This document shows, piece by piece, positions 17,858 to 29,169 of a stretch of DNA of 64,000 bases. Within the stretch, counting starts at the first letter, position 1; each line of letters starts with the position of its first letter. The notes beneath the pieces are model-generated. The model saw only the letters and a program-made list of their open reading frames with translations, ran no database searches and had not been told where the DNA came from. Location: assembly GCF_021202945.1 (NCBI RefSeq), contig NZ_JAJOYR010000001.1, positions 2,151,543 through 2,215,542 of the forward strand, in the 5' to 3' direction. This DNA is from Stenotrophomonas sp. SY1 (GTDB lineage: Bacteria; Pseudomonadota; Gammaproteobacteria; Xanthomonadales; Xanthomonadaceae). A program made the position numbers and the translations under genes.

Positions 17858-18712
17858 ATGAGCGAGCTGGCGCTGCGATTGTCGGACCACCCGCAGGATC
17901 TGGCCGACCTGCAGCGCGCGGTGGCGCTGCTGGAGGCGCCAACACTGACCGCGAAGATGGCCAACCTGGTCGGCTCGCCGCTGGAGTTCGCGGTGCGCAA
18001 GTTGCCCAACGCGGTGTCTTCGCGCATCCAGAGCGTGACCGAAGCGGCGCTGTACAAGGCCGCGCAGACCGCGCTGTGGAGCATGGACCGGCAGCAGCCG
18101 GGCAAGTCGGCATCGCCCCGCCTGCACAAGCTGGCCGCAGCGGCTTCCGGCGCACTCGGCGGCCTGGGCGGATTGCCGGCGCTGGCGGTGGAACTGCCGT
18201 TGTCGACCACAATCATCATGCGTGCGGTGGCCGATATCGCACGCAGTGAAGGCTTCGACCTGAATGATTTCGCCACCCGGCAGGCCTGCCTGGAAGTGTT
18301 CGCGCTGGGCGGGAATACCGGCAAGGACGACGCCAGCGAAACCGGTTATTACCTGGCGCGCGGCTTCACCACCGAGGTGATGCGGCACCTGTCGGCGGAG
18401 CTTGCCGGCAGTGCGGTCAGCGGCGGTCACGGGGTGATCCTGGGGCTGGGGCCGAAGGAAGCCGGCAAGTGGCTGGCGAAGATCGTGGAAAAGGTGGCTG
18501 CGCGTTTCGGCGTGGTGGTGTCGGAGAAGTTCGCCGCGCAGGCGGTGCCGATCATCGGTGCGGTTGCCGGCGCCACCTTGAACACCATGTTCACCAGTTA
18601 CTACCAGGACATGGCGCGCGGCCATTTCATCGTCAAACGGCTCGAACGCAGCTACGGTTTCGAGCCGGTGCGGTTGGCCTACGCGGCCATTGCCGGGCAG
18701 CGCGGCAGCTGA
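17858..18712 (+). CDS. EcsC family protein
   Basis: 284 aa. It shows the EcsC-family pattern of helical, Ala/Gly-rich segments: AAASGALGGLGGLPALAVEL (about 90-110), STTIIMRAVADIARSEGFDL, and a C-terminal FAAQAVPIIGAVAGATLNTM helix (about 225-245). ECSC proteins are membrane-associated; in Bacillus the ecsABC locus affects protein secretion and processing, but the proteobacterial function is unknown. It starts 4 bases after orn. Confidence 0.85.
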   Translation: MSELALRLSDHPQDLADLQRAVALLEAPTLTAKMANLVGSPLEFAVRKLPNAVSSRIQSVTEAALYKAAQTALWSMDRQQPGKSASPRLHKLAAAASGALGGLGGLPALAVELPLSTTIIMRAVADIARSEGFDLNDFATRQACLEVFALGGNTGKDDASETGYYLARGFTTEVMRHLSAELAGSAVSGGHGVILGLGPKEAGKWLAKIVEKVAARFGVVVSEKFAAQAVPIIGAVAGATLNTMFTSYYQDMARGHFIVKRLERSYGFEPVRLAYAAIAGQRGS

Positions 18713-18736
18713 GTTCGGCTGCCGGCACGGTGACGC

Positions 18737-19648
18737 TCATTTTTCGGGAATGACGACGTTTTCGGCGAGGAAGTCGAGGAAGGCGCGCACCCGCTGCGGC
18801 AGGTGGCCGCCCTGGCCGACGAACACGGCGTGGATGTCCTCGATGTCGCCGGGGTTCCAGTCTCCCAGCACCGGCAGCAGGCGCCCTGCGGCGATATCCG
18901 CAGTTGCCTGGAAGGCCGCCAGCCGCGCCAGGCCAACCCCGGCCAGCGCCAACCGGTGCAACGCCTCGCCGTCGCTGGCCTGCACGTTGCCCAGCGGCGT
19001 GATGCTGAACTCCTCGTTGTCCTGCCGCATCGGCCAGCCCGGCTGTGCGCGCGCGTAGCGGGTGGTGAGCAGGTTGTGCAGCGGGAGCTGCTGCGGATGC
19101 TGCGGCAAGCCATGCAGAGCGGCGTAGGCCGGTGCCGCGACCACGATCATCCGGGTGCTGCCCAGCCGGCGCGCGGTCAGCGTTGAATCCTTGAGCGGGC
19201 CGGCCCGCACGGCCACGTCGGTGCGCTGTTCGAGCAGGTCGATGACCTCGTCGCTGAGCGTGATGTCCAGCGAAACATCGGGGTGGCGTGCCAGGAAGGC
19301 TGGCGTGAGCGGCAGCAGGAAGTGGTGGCCGAACGGCACATTGGCATTGACCCGCACGCGCCCGCGCGGCGTGGCGTGGACGCCGGCGCAGCGCTCGGCT
19401 TCGTCCAGGTCGGACAGGATGCCGATGCCGCGCTCGTAGAAGGCGCAGCCTTCAGCGGTGAGCTGCAACTGGCGGGTGGAGCGGTTGACCAGCCGCGTGC
19501 CCAGCCGTTGCTCCAGCCGCGCCACCAGTTTGCTGACGGCCGACGGCGTCATGCCGAAGGCCCGCGCGGCAGCGGAAAACCCGCCCAGCTCGATCACGCG
19601 GACGAAGACTTCCAGCTCGCCGGAGCGGTTGACGTCAAGGCGGGCCAC
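18737..19648 (-). CDS. LysR family transcriptional regulator
   Basis: 303 aa. The winged HTH (about 1-60) reads GGFSAAARAFGMTPSAVSKL, VARLEQRLGTRLVNRSTRQL. The effector domain includes VRVNANVPFGHHFLLPLTPA, SLDITLSDEVIDLLEQRTDV, and GVGLARLAAFQ near the end. It starts with GTG at 19648 after AAAGGAG. It is divergent from the GDSL hydrolase and the Old Yellow Enzyme gene across about 110 bases, the usual arrangement for a LysR activator and its targets, so it probably controls that pair. Ligand unknown. Confidence 0.92.
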   Translation of the reverse strand: MARLDVNRSGELEVFVRVIELGGFSAAARAFGMTPSAVSKLVARLEQRLGTRLVNRSTRQLQLTAEGCAFYERGIGILSDLDEAERCAGVHATPRGRVRVNANVPFGHHFLLPLTPAFLARHPDVSLDITLSDEVIDLLEQRTDVAVRAGPLKDSTLTARRLGSTRMIVVAAPAYAALHGLPQHPQQLPLHNLLTTRYARAQPGWPMRQDNEEFSITPLGNVQASDGEALHRLALAGVGLARLAAFQATADIAAGRLLPVLGDWNPGDIEDIHAVFVGQGGHLPQRVRAFLDFLAENVVIPEK

Positions 19649-19757
19649 AGCGGCTCCTTTGTTGAGTTGAAGTCACAAATGTTTTTCTGGCGCGCAGTCT
19701 AGTACACGAAGTGGGGCGGGCAGATGATGGCTCCCCCATTCAAACGGCGCTGATTCG

Positions 19758-21080
19758 ATGAATTCCCTGTTGCCGCAGCTTGCCTGCCTCCTGATTGCTG
19801 GTAGCGGACTGTTCGCTGCGGCTCAAGCCGCCGAGCCTGCTCATGTCGATGCGGGAGGCGGGCATTGGGTTGCCAGCTGGACGGCCGCACCGCAGCCGGT
19901 CTGGGCGAAGGATTTCCTGTTCCCCAACAATGTTCCGGAGCAGTTGCAGGACCAGACGCTGCGCCAGGTGGCACGGCTGAGCCTGGGCGGTAACCGGGTG
20001 CGGCTGGTGTTCTCCAATGCGTATGGCGACCAACCGATGCACCTGGGCAGGATCAGCGTGGCAATCGCCGGCAAGGACGGGCAGCTGCGGACCGGCAGTC
20101 TGCGCGAACGGCGCTTTGACGGCCGCGCGACGGCCACGTTGGCCGCAGGTGCGGCCCAGGTCAGTGATCCGGTGGAGTTGAAGGTGCCGGCGCTGGCGCG
20201 ACTGGCCGTGAGCATCCACTTCCCCGGACCGACGCCGGTGCGCACCTTCCATTGGGATGGTCGCCAGACCGCGTGGCTGGTCGAAGGCGATCAGACCGGC
20301 GCAGCTGCGTTGGATCTGCGTGCTTCGCGCAGCCAGACGACGACCGCGCGGGTGCTGTTGAGTGGTATCGAGGTGGAGTCCGCAGCGCCGGCCGGCGCGG
20401 TGGCGGTCATCGGTGACTCGATCACCGATGGCGCGACCGCCAGCCTGGACGCCGACAGCCGTTGGCCTGATGTGCTGGCCGAGCGCCTGGCACCACGCGG
20501 CGTCGCGGTGATCAATGCTGGCATTTCCGGCGGCCGTCTGCTGTCCGATGGCATGGGCGAGAGCGCGGTGGCCCGGTTGCAGCGCGATGTATTGAGCCAA
20601 CCGGGCGTGCGCACGGTGGTGGTGCTGATCGGCATCAACGACATCGCCTGGCCCGGCACCGCCTTTGCCCGCGACCAGCCGCGGCCGACGTTGGACGCGT
20701 TGCAGGCCGGCTATCAGCAATTGGCCCGGCAGGCGCGGCGCCAAGGGGTTCGGGTGATCGGCATGACCCTGGCACCGTTTGAGGGCGCACTGCCGGATAC
20801 ACCGTTGGCCGATTATTACCAGCAGCCAAAGGACGCGCTGCGTCGTCAGTTGAATGACTGGATTCGCAGCACCACTGTCTTTGATGCGGTCATCGATGCC
20901 GATCGTGTGCTGCGTGATCCGGCCCACCCGCAGCGGCTGCTGCCGCGTTTTGATTCCGGGGATCACCTGCATCCGGGTGATGCCGGCAACCAGGCATTGG
21001 CCGAGGCGGTCGATCTGGACGCTTTGTTGGCCCCTGCAGCTTCGATGACCTTCGTTTCAACTTCCCCCCACAAGGAATGA
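19758..21080 (+). CDS. Secreted SGNH/GDSL family hydrolase
   Basis: 440 aa with a Sec signal peptide ending AAAQA (about 1-24), so extracytoplasmic. An N-terminal beta domain (about 35-200: WVASWTAAPQPVWAKDFLFP, RQVARLSLGGNRVRLVFSNA) precedes the SGNH catalytic domain. Block I VIGDSITDG contains Ser221, block II is NAGISGGR, block III VLIGINDI, and block V GDHLHPGD contains Asp402 and His405. The family includes esterases acting on polysaccharide or small esters; the substrate is not predictable. The flavin reductase gene follows after 3 bases, probably in one operon. Confidence 0.9.
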   Translation: MNSLLPQLACLLIAGSGLFAAAQAAEPAHVDAGGGHWVASWTAAPQPVWAKDFLFPNNVPEQLQDQTLRQVARLSLGGNRVRLVFSNAYGDQPMHLGRISVAIAGKDGQLRTGSLRERRFDGRATATLAAGAAQVSDPVELKVPALARLAVSIHFPGPTPVRTFHWDGRQTAWLVEGDQTGAAALDLRASRSQTTTARVLLSGIEVESAAPAGAVAVIGDSITDGATASLDADSRWPDVLAERLAPRGVAVINAGISGGRLLSDGMGESAVARLQRDVLSQPGVRTVVVLIGINDIAWPGTAFARDQPRPTLDALQAGYQQLARQARRQGVRVIGMTLAPFEGALPDTPLADYYQQPKDALRRQLNDWIRSTTVFDAVIDADRVLRDPAHPQRLLPRFDSGDHLHPGDAGNQALAEAVDLDALLAPAASMTFVSTSPHKE

Positions 21081-21083
21081 TCC

Positions 21084-22214
21084 ATGTTGTTTACCCCCTA
21101 TCGTTTAGGTGCACTCGAGCTGCCCAATCGCATCGTGATGCCGCCGATGACCCGCTCCCGCGCCGCTGCCGGCAATGTCGCCACACCGCTGATGGCGCAG
21201 TACTACGCGCAGCGCGCGTCGGCGGGCCTGATCGTCAGCGAAGGCACGCAGATCAGCCCGCAGGGCCAGGGCTATGCCTGGACGCCAGGCATCTACAGCC
21301 CCGAGCAGGTGGCGGGCTGGCGCGGTGTGGCCGACGCCGTGCATGCCCAGGGCGGGCGCATCTTCGCCCAGCTATGGCACGTAGGCCGGGTGTCGCATGT
21401 GGCGTTGCAGCCGGGCGTCCAAGCGCCGGTGTCGTCATCGGCTTTGCAGGCCGAAGGGGTGAAGGTCTTCATCGATCCGCAGGGCAGGGGCCCGGAAGAC
21501 GGCGTCGGCGAGATGGTCCAGCATTCGATGCCGCGTGCACTGGACGTGGAAGAGATTCCGGCCGTGATCCGCGATTACGCCAAGGCCGCGCGCAACGCCA
21601 TCGATGCAGGCTTTGATGGCGTGGAACTGCACGGCGCAAACGGCTACCTGATCAACCAGTTCATCGACTCGCAGGCGAACGCGCGTACCGACGCCTACGG
21701 CGGTTCGTTGCAGAACCGCCTGCGCTTCCTGTGCGAGGTGGTGGAGGCGGTGGTGGCTGAAGTGGGTGCGGAGCGTGTCGGCGTGCGTCTGGCGCCCTTG
21801 ACCACGTTGCAGGGCGCGGTGGACGACACCCCGCAGGCGACCTACCTGGCGGCGGCGCACGTGCTGGAGCAGTTGGGTGTGGCTTACATCCACATCGCTG
21901 AAGCCGACTGGGAAGATGCGCCGCTGATGCCAGTGGCCTTCAAGCAGGCCTTGCGGATGATCTACTCCGGCACGCTGATCTACGCCGGCAAGTACGACCT
22001 GGCGCGTGCCGAAGAGGCGTTGCGGAGTGGTTGGGCGGACCTGATCGGTTTCGGCCGTCCGTTCATCGCCAATCCGGATCTGCCGCAGCGTCTGCAGCAG
22101 GGCCTGCCGCTGAACCCGCCGGATGGCAGCACCTTCTTTGGCGGTGGTGCGAAGGGGCTGGTGGATTACCCGAAGACGGTACGGGAGCCGGCGGAAGCGG
22201 TCGAGGCATCGTGA
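21084..22214 (+). CDS. Alkene reductase, Old Yellow Enzyme family (NemA-like)
   Basis: FMN-dependent, NAD(P)H-using reductase of activated C=C bonds; relatives reduce N-ethylmaleimide, nitro compounds and electrophilic enones. 376 aa TIM barrel. RIVMPPMTRSRA holds the flavin-contacting Thr, FAQLWHVGRVSH follows, and ELHGANGYLINQFIDSQANA carries the His/Asn substrate pair with TDAYGGSLQNR. GFGRPFIANPDLPQRL is the phosphate-binding end. It lies 3 bases after the GDSL hydrolase and is likely under the divergent LysR regulator, which would fit an inducible electrophile response. Confidence 0.92.
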   Translation: MLFTPYRLGALELPNRIVMPPMTRSRAAAGNVATPLMAQYYAQRASAGLIVSEGTQISPQGQGYAWTPGIYSPEQVAGWRGVADAVHAQGGRIFAQLWHVGRVSHVALQPGVQAPVSSSALQAEGVKVFIDPQGRGPEDGVGEMVQHSMPRALDVEEIPAVIRDYAKAARNAIDAGFDGVELHGANGYLINQFIDSQANARTDAYGGSLQNRLRFLCEVVEAVVAEVGAERVGVRLAPLTTLQGAVDDTPQATYLAAAHVLEQLGVAYIHIAEADWEDAPLMPVAFKQALRMIYSGTLIYAGKYDLARAEEALRSGWADLIGFGRPFIANPDLPQRLQQGLPLNPPDGSTFFGGGAKGLVDYPKTVREPAEAVEAS

Positions 22215-22261
22215 GCCACCGTTTCCCGTTGCCGGGCATCGCTCGGCACCACCGCTGATGC

Positions 22262-22303
22262 GCTCCCTCCCTTTCGCGCAGCGAAGGGGAGGGTTGGAGA
22301 GAG
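22262..22303. repeat. Dispersed palindromic repeat
   Basis: CTCCCTCCCTTTCGCGCAGC and the following GAAGGGGAGGG form an imperfect hairpin just after the Old Yellow Enzyme gene. It resembles the low-complexity intergenic repeats near 8.1 and 12.3 kb, but the match is weaker. Confidence 0.4.
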
Positions 22304-22329
22304 GTAAGCTTCTCTCGCCCGCAATAAAA

Positions 22330-22356
22330 CAAAACCCCGCTTGCGCGGGGTTTTGT
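22330..22356. terminator. Bidirectional intrinsic terminator between the OYE gene and ppsA
   Basis: CAAAACCCCGC pairs with GCGGGGTTTTG around a TTGC loop. With A-rich and T-rich flanks on both sides it can serve the convergent reductase and ppsA transcripts. Confidence 0.9.
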
Positions 22357-22376
22357 TCATGCAGCCAGCAACTGGA

Positions 22377-24752
<2,376 letters not shown>

Positions 24753-24845
24753 GCGCGATGCTCCGTTTGGCCATCGCCCGGGTCGGGCTTGGGATGGCCA
24801 CGTCCGTAGGAAGAAGCCAATATGATGCAGTGCACACCCAAGCCG

Positions 24846-24857
24846 CACAAGCTTGTG
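24846..24857. promoter_or_regulatory. Perfect palindrome in the ppsA-ppsR divergent promoter region
   Basis: CACAAGCTTGTG is a 12-bp perfect palindrome about 95 bases from each start, followed by TTGTC and TTGT repeats. It could be an operator shared by both genes; which regulator would use it is unknown. Confidence 0.35.
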
Positions 24858-24950
24858 ACAATACTTTGTCTTGTGCTTGTCTTTCCCGGGACAGGGTATG
24901 GCCAGGCACCCTGACCCCCGGGTCGGGATCACTACAACGAGGGATCGCGC

Positions 24951-25772
24951 ATGTCGGCAATTCGGCCGGTTTTCTATGTTTCCGACGGTACCGGCATCAC
25001 CGCTGAAACCGTGGGTCACAGCCTGTTGACCCAGTTCAACGGCTTCAGTTTCGTTACTGATCGCATGTCATTCGTGGACGATGGCGACAAAGCGCTTGAT
25101 GCTGCGGCCCGCATCCGGGCCGCCGGGGAGCGCTACCAGGTGCGCCCGATCGTGATCAGCTCGTGCGTGGACTCCAGCCTCGGGCTGATCCTGGAGGAGA
25201 GCGGGGCGCTGGTGCTGGACGTGTTCAAGCCGTTCATCGGCCCGCTGGAGCAGGAGCTGAACGCGGCCCGCCATTCCAAGGTCGGCCAAGCGCACGGCAT
25301 GGTCGATTTCGACACTTACCACCGCCGAATCAACGCGATGAACTTCGCGCTCAGCCACGACGACGGCATCGCGGTGAACTACGACGAGGCCGATGTGGTG
25401 CTGGTTGCGGTATCGCGCGCCGGCAAGACCCCGACCTGCATCTACCTGGCGATGCATTACGGCATCCGCGCCGCCAATTACCCGCTGACCGAGGAAGACC
25501 TCGAGCACGACCGCCTGCCGCCGCGCCTGCGCCCATACCGCAGCAAGCTGTTCGGGCTGACCATCGACCCCGAGCGCCTGCAGCAGATCCGCCAGGAGCG
25601 CCGGCCCAACTCGCGCTATGCCAGCGCCGAGACCTGCCGTCGCGAGGTTTCAGCGGCCGAGAAGATGTTCCGGATGGAGCGGATTCCGACCCTGAGCACG
25701 ACACATACCTCCATCGAGGAAATCTCCAGCAAGGTGCTGGCGACGCTGGGCCTGCAGCGCGAGATGTACTGA
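24951..25772 (+). CDS. ppsR: PEP synthase regulatory protein PpsR (bifunctional kinase/pyrophosphorylase)
   Basis: Controls PpsA by ADP-dependent phosphorylation of a threonine next to the catalytic His and by phosphate-dependent removal (DUF299 family). 273 aa. It begins [19 protein letters not shown]. The P-loop-like VSRAGKTPT is at about 154-161, followed by [26 protein letters not shown] and the C-terminal [13 protein letters not shown]. The divergent pairing with ppsA is standard for this regulator. Confidence 0.95.
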   Translation: MSAIRPVFYVSDGTGITAETVGHSLLTQFNGFSFVTDRMSFVDDGDKALDAAARIRAAGERYQVRPIVISSCVDSSLGLILEESGALVLDVFKPFIGPLEQELNAARHSKVGQAHGMVDFDTYHRRINAMNFALSHDDGIAVNYDEADVVLVAVSRAGKTPTCIYLAMHYGIRAANYPLTEEDLEHDRLPPRLRPYRSKLFGLTIDPERLQQIRQERRPNSRYASAETCRREVSAAEKMFRMERIPTLSTTHTSIEEISSKVLATLGLQREMY

Positions 25773-25834
25773 GCCGGGCATGGGACATGGGGCGTGGCCG
25801 GTTGGCTCCGGCCCCAGGCATCTCGCCTGCTGCT

Positions 25835-25963
25835 GTAGGAGCGGCTCAGGCCGCGAGGCAGGCAGGCGTTTCGTTGGCAGCAACGCGCACGATTTCAGCC
25901 ATGCCGCATGAAAAGTGGGTGTGTTTGAAGGGTTCCCACGCATCGCGGCTCAAGCCGCTCGTG
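25835..25963. repeat. Inverted pair of GTAG/REP elements
   Basis: GTAGGAGCGGCTCAGGCCGC followed by GAGGC at 25835-25859 faces an inverted copy at about 25941-25963 (reverse strand GCACGAGCGGCTTGAGCCGC). The pair occupies the gap between ppsR and the DUF1249 gene. Confidence 0.75.
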
Positions 25964-26054
25964 CGCGACAGCCGGCACACGTTCCAGCATGCGCGCTGAT
26001 CGGCCCGATGTTCAAGGCTGCACCGGAGCCTTTGCCGCGTGTACGATCAGGCCC

Positions 26055-26561
26055 ATGGCACAGGCACTTTCCCGCATCGATCGCATCCCCCGGCTCAGCC
26101 GTCTCGGCTGGCTGATGGGCTTGTATGCGGAGAACTACGGGCATCTGGTGCGCCTGTTCGCGCCGCAGCACCTTGCTGCAGGCAGTTATGTATCGAGCAT
26201 CGGTGACGGACTGGACCTGCGCCTGGATGTCATCGAATGCCATCGTTACACGGTGGAGCTGCGCATGACCTATGACATCTGCGACCCGGTTACCGGCGAG
26301 CCGGACCCGTCGGCCTACGTGCGGCTGTACCAGGATGCACGCCAGGTCGAAGCCACCCATTGCTACGTGGGCCGGCGCTGGCAGGATGTGGTCGGCATGT
26401 ATCCGCCGGCCGATGAACTGATCAGTCATCGCATGCGCATGAACACGTTCCTGGGCAAATGGATGGAGTACCTGGCCGAGCGCGGCCACGGCGTGGCCAC
26501 GCTGCGCCTGGCCGATGCGCCGGCAGTTCCCAAGCGTCTGCCCAACGTGCTGGAGCACTGA
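26055..26561 (+). CDS. DUF1249 family protein (YqiB-like)
   Basis: 168 aa cytosolic protein of a small family widespread in gammaproteobacteria, without established function. Recognised by LMGLYAENYGHLVRLFAPQH, YTVELRMTYDI, VRLYQDARQVEA and the C-terminal RMRMNTFLGKWMEYLAERGH. In E. coli the homologue neighbours the ADP-ribose Nudix hydrolase gene; here a Nudix gene also follows after 91 bases, though of a different type. ATG at 26055 is used; the upstream in-frame extension is repeat-derived. Confidence 0.82.
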   Translation: MAQALSRIDRIPRLSRLGWLMGLYAENYGHLVRLFAPQHLAAGSYVSSIGDGLDLRLDVIECHRYTVELRMTYDICDPVTGEPDPSAYVRLYQDARQVEATHCYVGRRWQDVVGMYPPADELISHRMRMNTFLGKWMEYLAERGHGVATLRLADAPAVPKRLPNVLEH

Positions 26562-26652
26562 GGCTGCGCGTACGCATGGGGCGTTGTGTCGATGACGGGG
26601 CGGTTTCATTGCGATCGGTCATACTGCGCGCCCCTGTTTCCGGTAGTTGCCG

Positions 26653-27141
26653 ATGCCGTACACCCCGATTCTGGCCACCCTGGGCTACGTGCTTTCTGCC
26701 GATGGCAGCCAGGCGTTGATGATCCACCGCAACACCCGCCCTGGCGATATTCATCTGGGCAAGTACAACGGGTTGGGCGGCAAGATGGAGCCGGACGAGG
26801 ACATCCTGGCCTGCATGCACCGCGAAATCCGCGAGGAAGCAGGCATCGAATGCGGCACCACGCGCCTGCGCGGCACGATCAGCTGGCCGGGCTTCGGCAA
26901 GAATGGCGAGGACTGGTTCGCCTTCATCTTCGTCATTGACGATTACACCGGCACGCCGATGGAATCCAATCCGGAGGGCACGCTGGAATGGCTGCCGGTG
27001 GACCAGTTGGAGTCGCTGCCGCTGTGGGAAGGCGACCGCAATTTCCTGCCGCTGGTGTTCGATACCGACCCGCGCCCGTTTCACGGCGTGATGCCCTATC
27101 GCGATGGCAGGATGCAGTCGTGGAGTTTCAGTCGGTTGTGA
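26653..27141 (+). CDS. Nudix hydrolase, MutT/8-oxo-dGTP diphosphatase type
   Basis: 162 aa. The Nudix box GGKMEPDEDILACMHREIRE with EAGI (from about residue 42) matches Gx5Ex7REUxEExGU completely. The context (HLGKYNGLGGK before the box, EGTLEWLPVDQLESLPLWEG and RPFHGVM after it) resembles MTH1-like 8-oxo-dGTP diphosphatases, which sanitise oxidised nucleotides. ATG at 26653 is preferred to a TTG two codons upstream. Exact substrate is an inference. Confidence 0.87.
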   Translation: MPYTPILATLGYVLSADGSQALMIHRNTRPGDIHLGKYNGLGGKMEPDEDILACMHREIREEAGIECGTTRLRGTISWPGFGKNGEDWFAFIFVIDDYTGTPMESNPEGTLEWLPVDQLESLPLWEGDRNFLPLVFDTDPRPFHGVMPYRDGRMQSWSFSRL

Positions 27142-27370
27142 GTGGTTGGAATTGGTTGTCCTGGATTCGCAAAGGCAGTATTGCTGCGACCATCAGGTGA
27201 GCCCGGGTGCCGGACTTCTCAGGTCGTCATTTCTGCCCAGGCGGGCATGACGAGCACGAAGGCAAGGGCGGGAAGTGCAGGCGAAAGCCTGTAATCCCAA
27301 TTCCGAATCCCAGCCCGTAAGCTGACACCCTGCAATCACCCACTTTTCATTCCCCAATCCCGGCATTTAA

Positions 27371-27985
27371 ATGAAACGTCACTTCTCGATGCTTCGCGAG
27401 TTCCAGCTTGCTGATTGGTTCACACTGGGCAACGCGTTCTGCGGCACCGGTGCCGTGTTCGCGGCGATGCGCTTTCTGCAGGACGGCCAGCGCGGCTTCC
27501 TGATGTTCGGCATGGCGCTGATCCCGTTGGCCTTCATCTTCGATGCGCTCGATGGCCGGGTGGCGCGCTGGCGCCAGTCCTCGTCCACGCTCGGGCGCGA
27601 GCTGGATTCGCTGGCCGACATCATTTCCTTCGGGGTTGCCCCGGCCGCGTTGGCCTATGCATGCGGCATGCAGGGCGGCTGGGACTGGCTGGTGCTGAGT
27701 TATTTCGTCTGCTGCGGCGTCAGCCGCCTGGCGCGCTACAACGTGACTGCCGAAGCGCTGTCCGGTGATTCGGACAAGGTGCCGTACTTCGAAGGCACAC
27801 CGATCCCGACCAGCCTGGCGCTGGTGATCCTGCTGGCGGTGGCCGCGCACTTCAACGCCATCGGCCCGGCCCTGTGGGGCGGCAGCTGGCAGCTGGGGCC
27901 GTGGCAGCTGCATCCGTTGGTACTGCTGTATGCGCTGTCCGGCTCGCTGATGATCAGCAAGACCCTGCGTATTCCCAAGCCCTGA
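27371..27985 (+). CDS. pssA: CDP-diacylglycerol-serine O-phosphatidyltransferase PssA
   Basis: Makes phosphatidylserine from CDP-diacylglycerol and serine, the precursor of phosphatidylethanolamine; inner-membrane enzyme of the CDP-alcohol phosphatidyltransferase family. 204 aa. The catalytic signature DALDGRVARWRQSSSTLGRE followed by LDSLAD holds all four Asp and the paired Gly/Ala-Arg residues (about 57-80). Hydrophobic helices flank it (FLMFGMALIPLAFIF, TSLALVILLAVAAHF). This is the Bacillus-type integral form, not the E. coli peripheral form. phaE begins 53 bases later. Confidence 0.92.
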   Translation: MKRHFSMLREFQLADWFTLGNAFCGTGAVFAAMRFLQDGQRGFLMFGMALIPLAFIFDALDGRVARWRQSSSTLGRELDSLADIISFGVAPAALAYACGMQGGWDWLVLSYFVCCGVSRLARYNVTAEALSGDSDKVPYFEGTPIPTSLALVILLAVAAHFNAIGPALWGGSWQLGPWQLHPLVLLYALSGSLMISKTLRIPKP

Positions 27986-28038
27986 GCCTGGCTCCAGGCT
28001 GCATTGCTATCATCGCCACGCAACCGGGGAACTGTGCA

Positions 28039-29169
28039 ATGAGTGGGTCAGGCAACAACGGCAACGAAGGTTTTGAAGCAGGCATGCGCCGCTACTGGGA
28101 GGCTTTGGCCCAAGGTATGCAGGGGCAGGGCGAAGGTGCGGCCGGCGATTTCCCCTGGCGCGAGAGCATCGAGAAGTGGACCCGCTTGGTCACCACCGAT
28201 GCGCCTGCCGAAGTGCAGGACCTCGGTGCGCGCTTCCAGCACCAGGCCAGCGACTGGTTCAGCCTGATGCAGCAGGTGGCTGCCCGCTTTGCCGGGCGCG
28301 ATACCAGTGCGGCGGAAGTGGCAGGCGCCTGGCGCGAGGCGGTGCAGGGGCAGGGTGAAGGCATGCTGCGTTGGATGCTGGGGGCGGCCCGTGGCGGCAC
28401 TGCGCTCAACGACCAGCCGTGGATGCGCGATTTCGCCCGCACCATGCAGGCCGGGTTTGGCGGTGACGAATGGCTGCAGGCGCCGGCGTTCGGCCCGGCC
28501 CGTGAGCACCAGGCGCGCTGGCAGGCACTGCTGAAGATGCAGCGTGAATACCAGGGCCGTGCCGACGTCTACGTCGAAACCATCCGCAATGTCCTGGACG
28601 ACGCATTCAAGCGTTTCGAGGCCAAGCTGGCCGAGCACGAAGTGCCCGGTGCGCAGCTGACCAGTGCGCGGGCGATGTTCGACCTGTGGATCGACGCGGC
28701 CGAGGAGGCCTACGCCAAGGTCGCGCTGTCGGACGAGTTCCAGCGTATCTATGCCGACCTGGCCAACGCACAGATGCGTCTGCGTGCAGCCTCCCAGCAT
28801 GAGCTTGAGCGTGCCTGCGAAACGATGGGCATGCCGACCCGCACCGAGATGGATTCCGCGCACAAGCGCATCGCCGAACTGGAACGGCAGGTGCGGCGTT
28901 TGATCGCGGCTACTTCCAGCGCGGCGGCTGCGCAGGCGCCGAAGTCTGCTGCGCCGGCCAAGCGCGCGAGCGCAGCCAGTGCCACAACGCCGAAGACAGG
29001 ATCAGCCAAGGGTACGAAGCCGAGGTCGACGCCCGCATCCAAGCCTGGTAAGCCTGCAGCCAAGGGCGCGGCCAAGAAAGTCGCGGCAAGGAAGCCCGTG
29101 GCGAAGAAGGCTGCCGCGAAGAAAGTGGCCGGGAAGAAGAACACCACCCGCCGCGGAGGCAAGGCATGA
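28039..29169 (+). CDS. phaE: Class III PHA synthase subunit PhaE with a basic histone-H1-like tail
   Basis: Non-catalytic subunit of class III polyhydroxyalkanoate synthase, which stabilises and activates PhaC. 376 aa. The PhaE domain covers about 1-290 (FEAGMRRYWEALAQGMQGQG, LLKMQREYQGRADVYVETIR, MGMPTRTEMDSAHKRIAELE as the C-terminal helix). After it about 80 residues are almost entirely Ala, Lys, Pro, Thr and Arg (KPAAKGAAKK, RKPVAKKAAAKK), like the DNA-binding tails of PhaF phasins and histone H1. ATG at 28039. phaC begins inside its stop region with a 4-base overlap. Confidence 0.9.
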   Translation: MSGSGNNGNEGFEAGMRRYWEALAQGMQGQGEGAAGDFPWRESIEKWTRLVTTDAPAEVQDLGARFQHQASDWFSLMQQVAARFAGRDTSAAEVAGAWREAVQGQGEGMLRWMLGAARGGTALNDQPWMRDFARTMQAGFGGDEWLQAPAFGPAREHQARWQALLKMQREYQGRADVYVETIRNVLDDAFKRFEAKLAEHEVPGAQLTSARAMFDLWIDAAEEAYAKVALSDEFQRIYADLANAQMRLRAASQHELERACETMGMPTRTEMDSAHKRIAELERQVRRLIAATSSAAAAQAPKSAAPAKRASAASATTPKTGSAKGTKPRSTPASKPGKPAAKGAAKKVAARKPVAKKAAAKKVAGKKNTTRRGGKA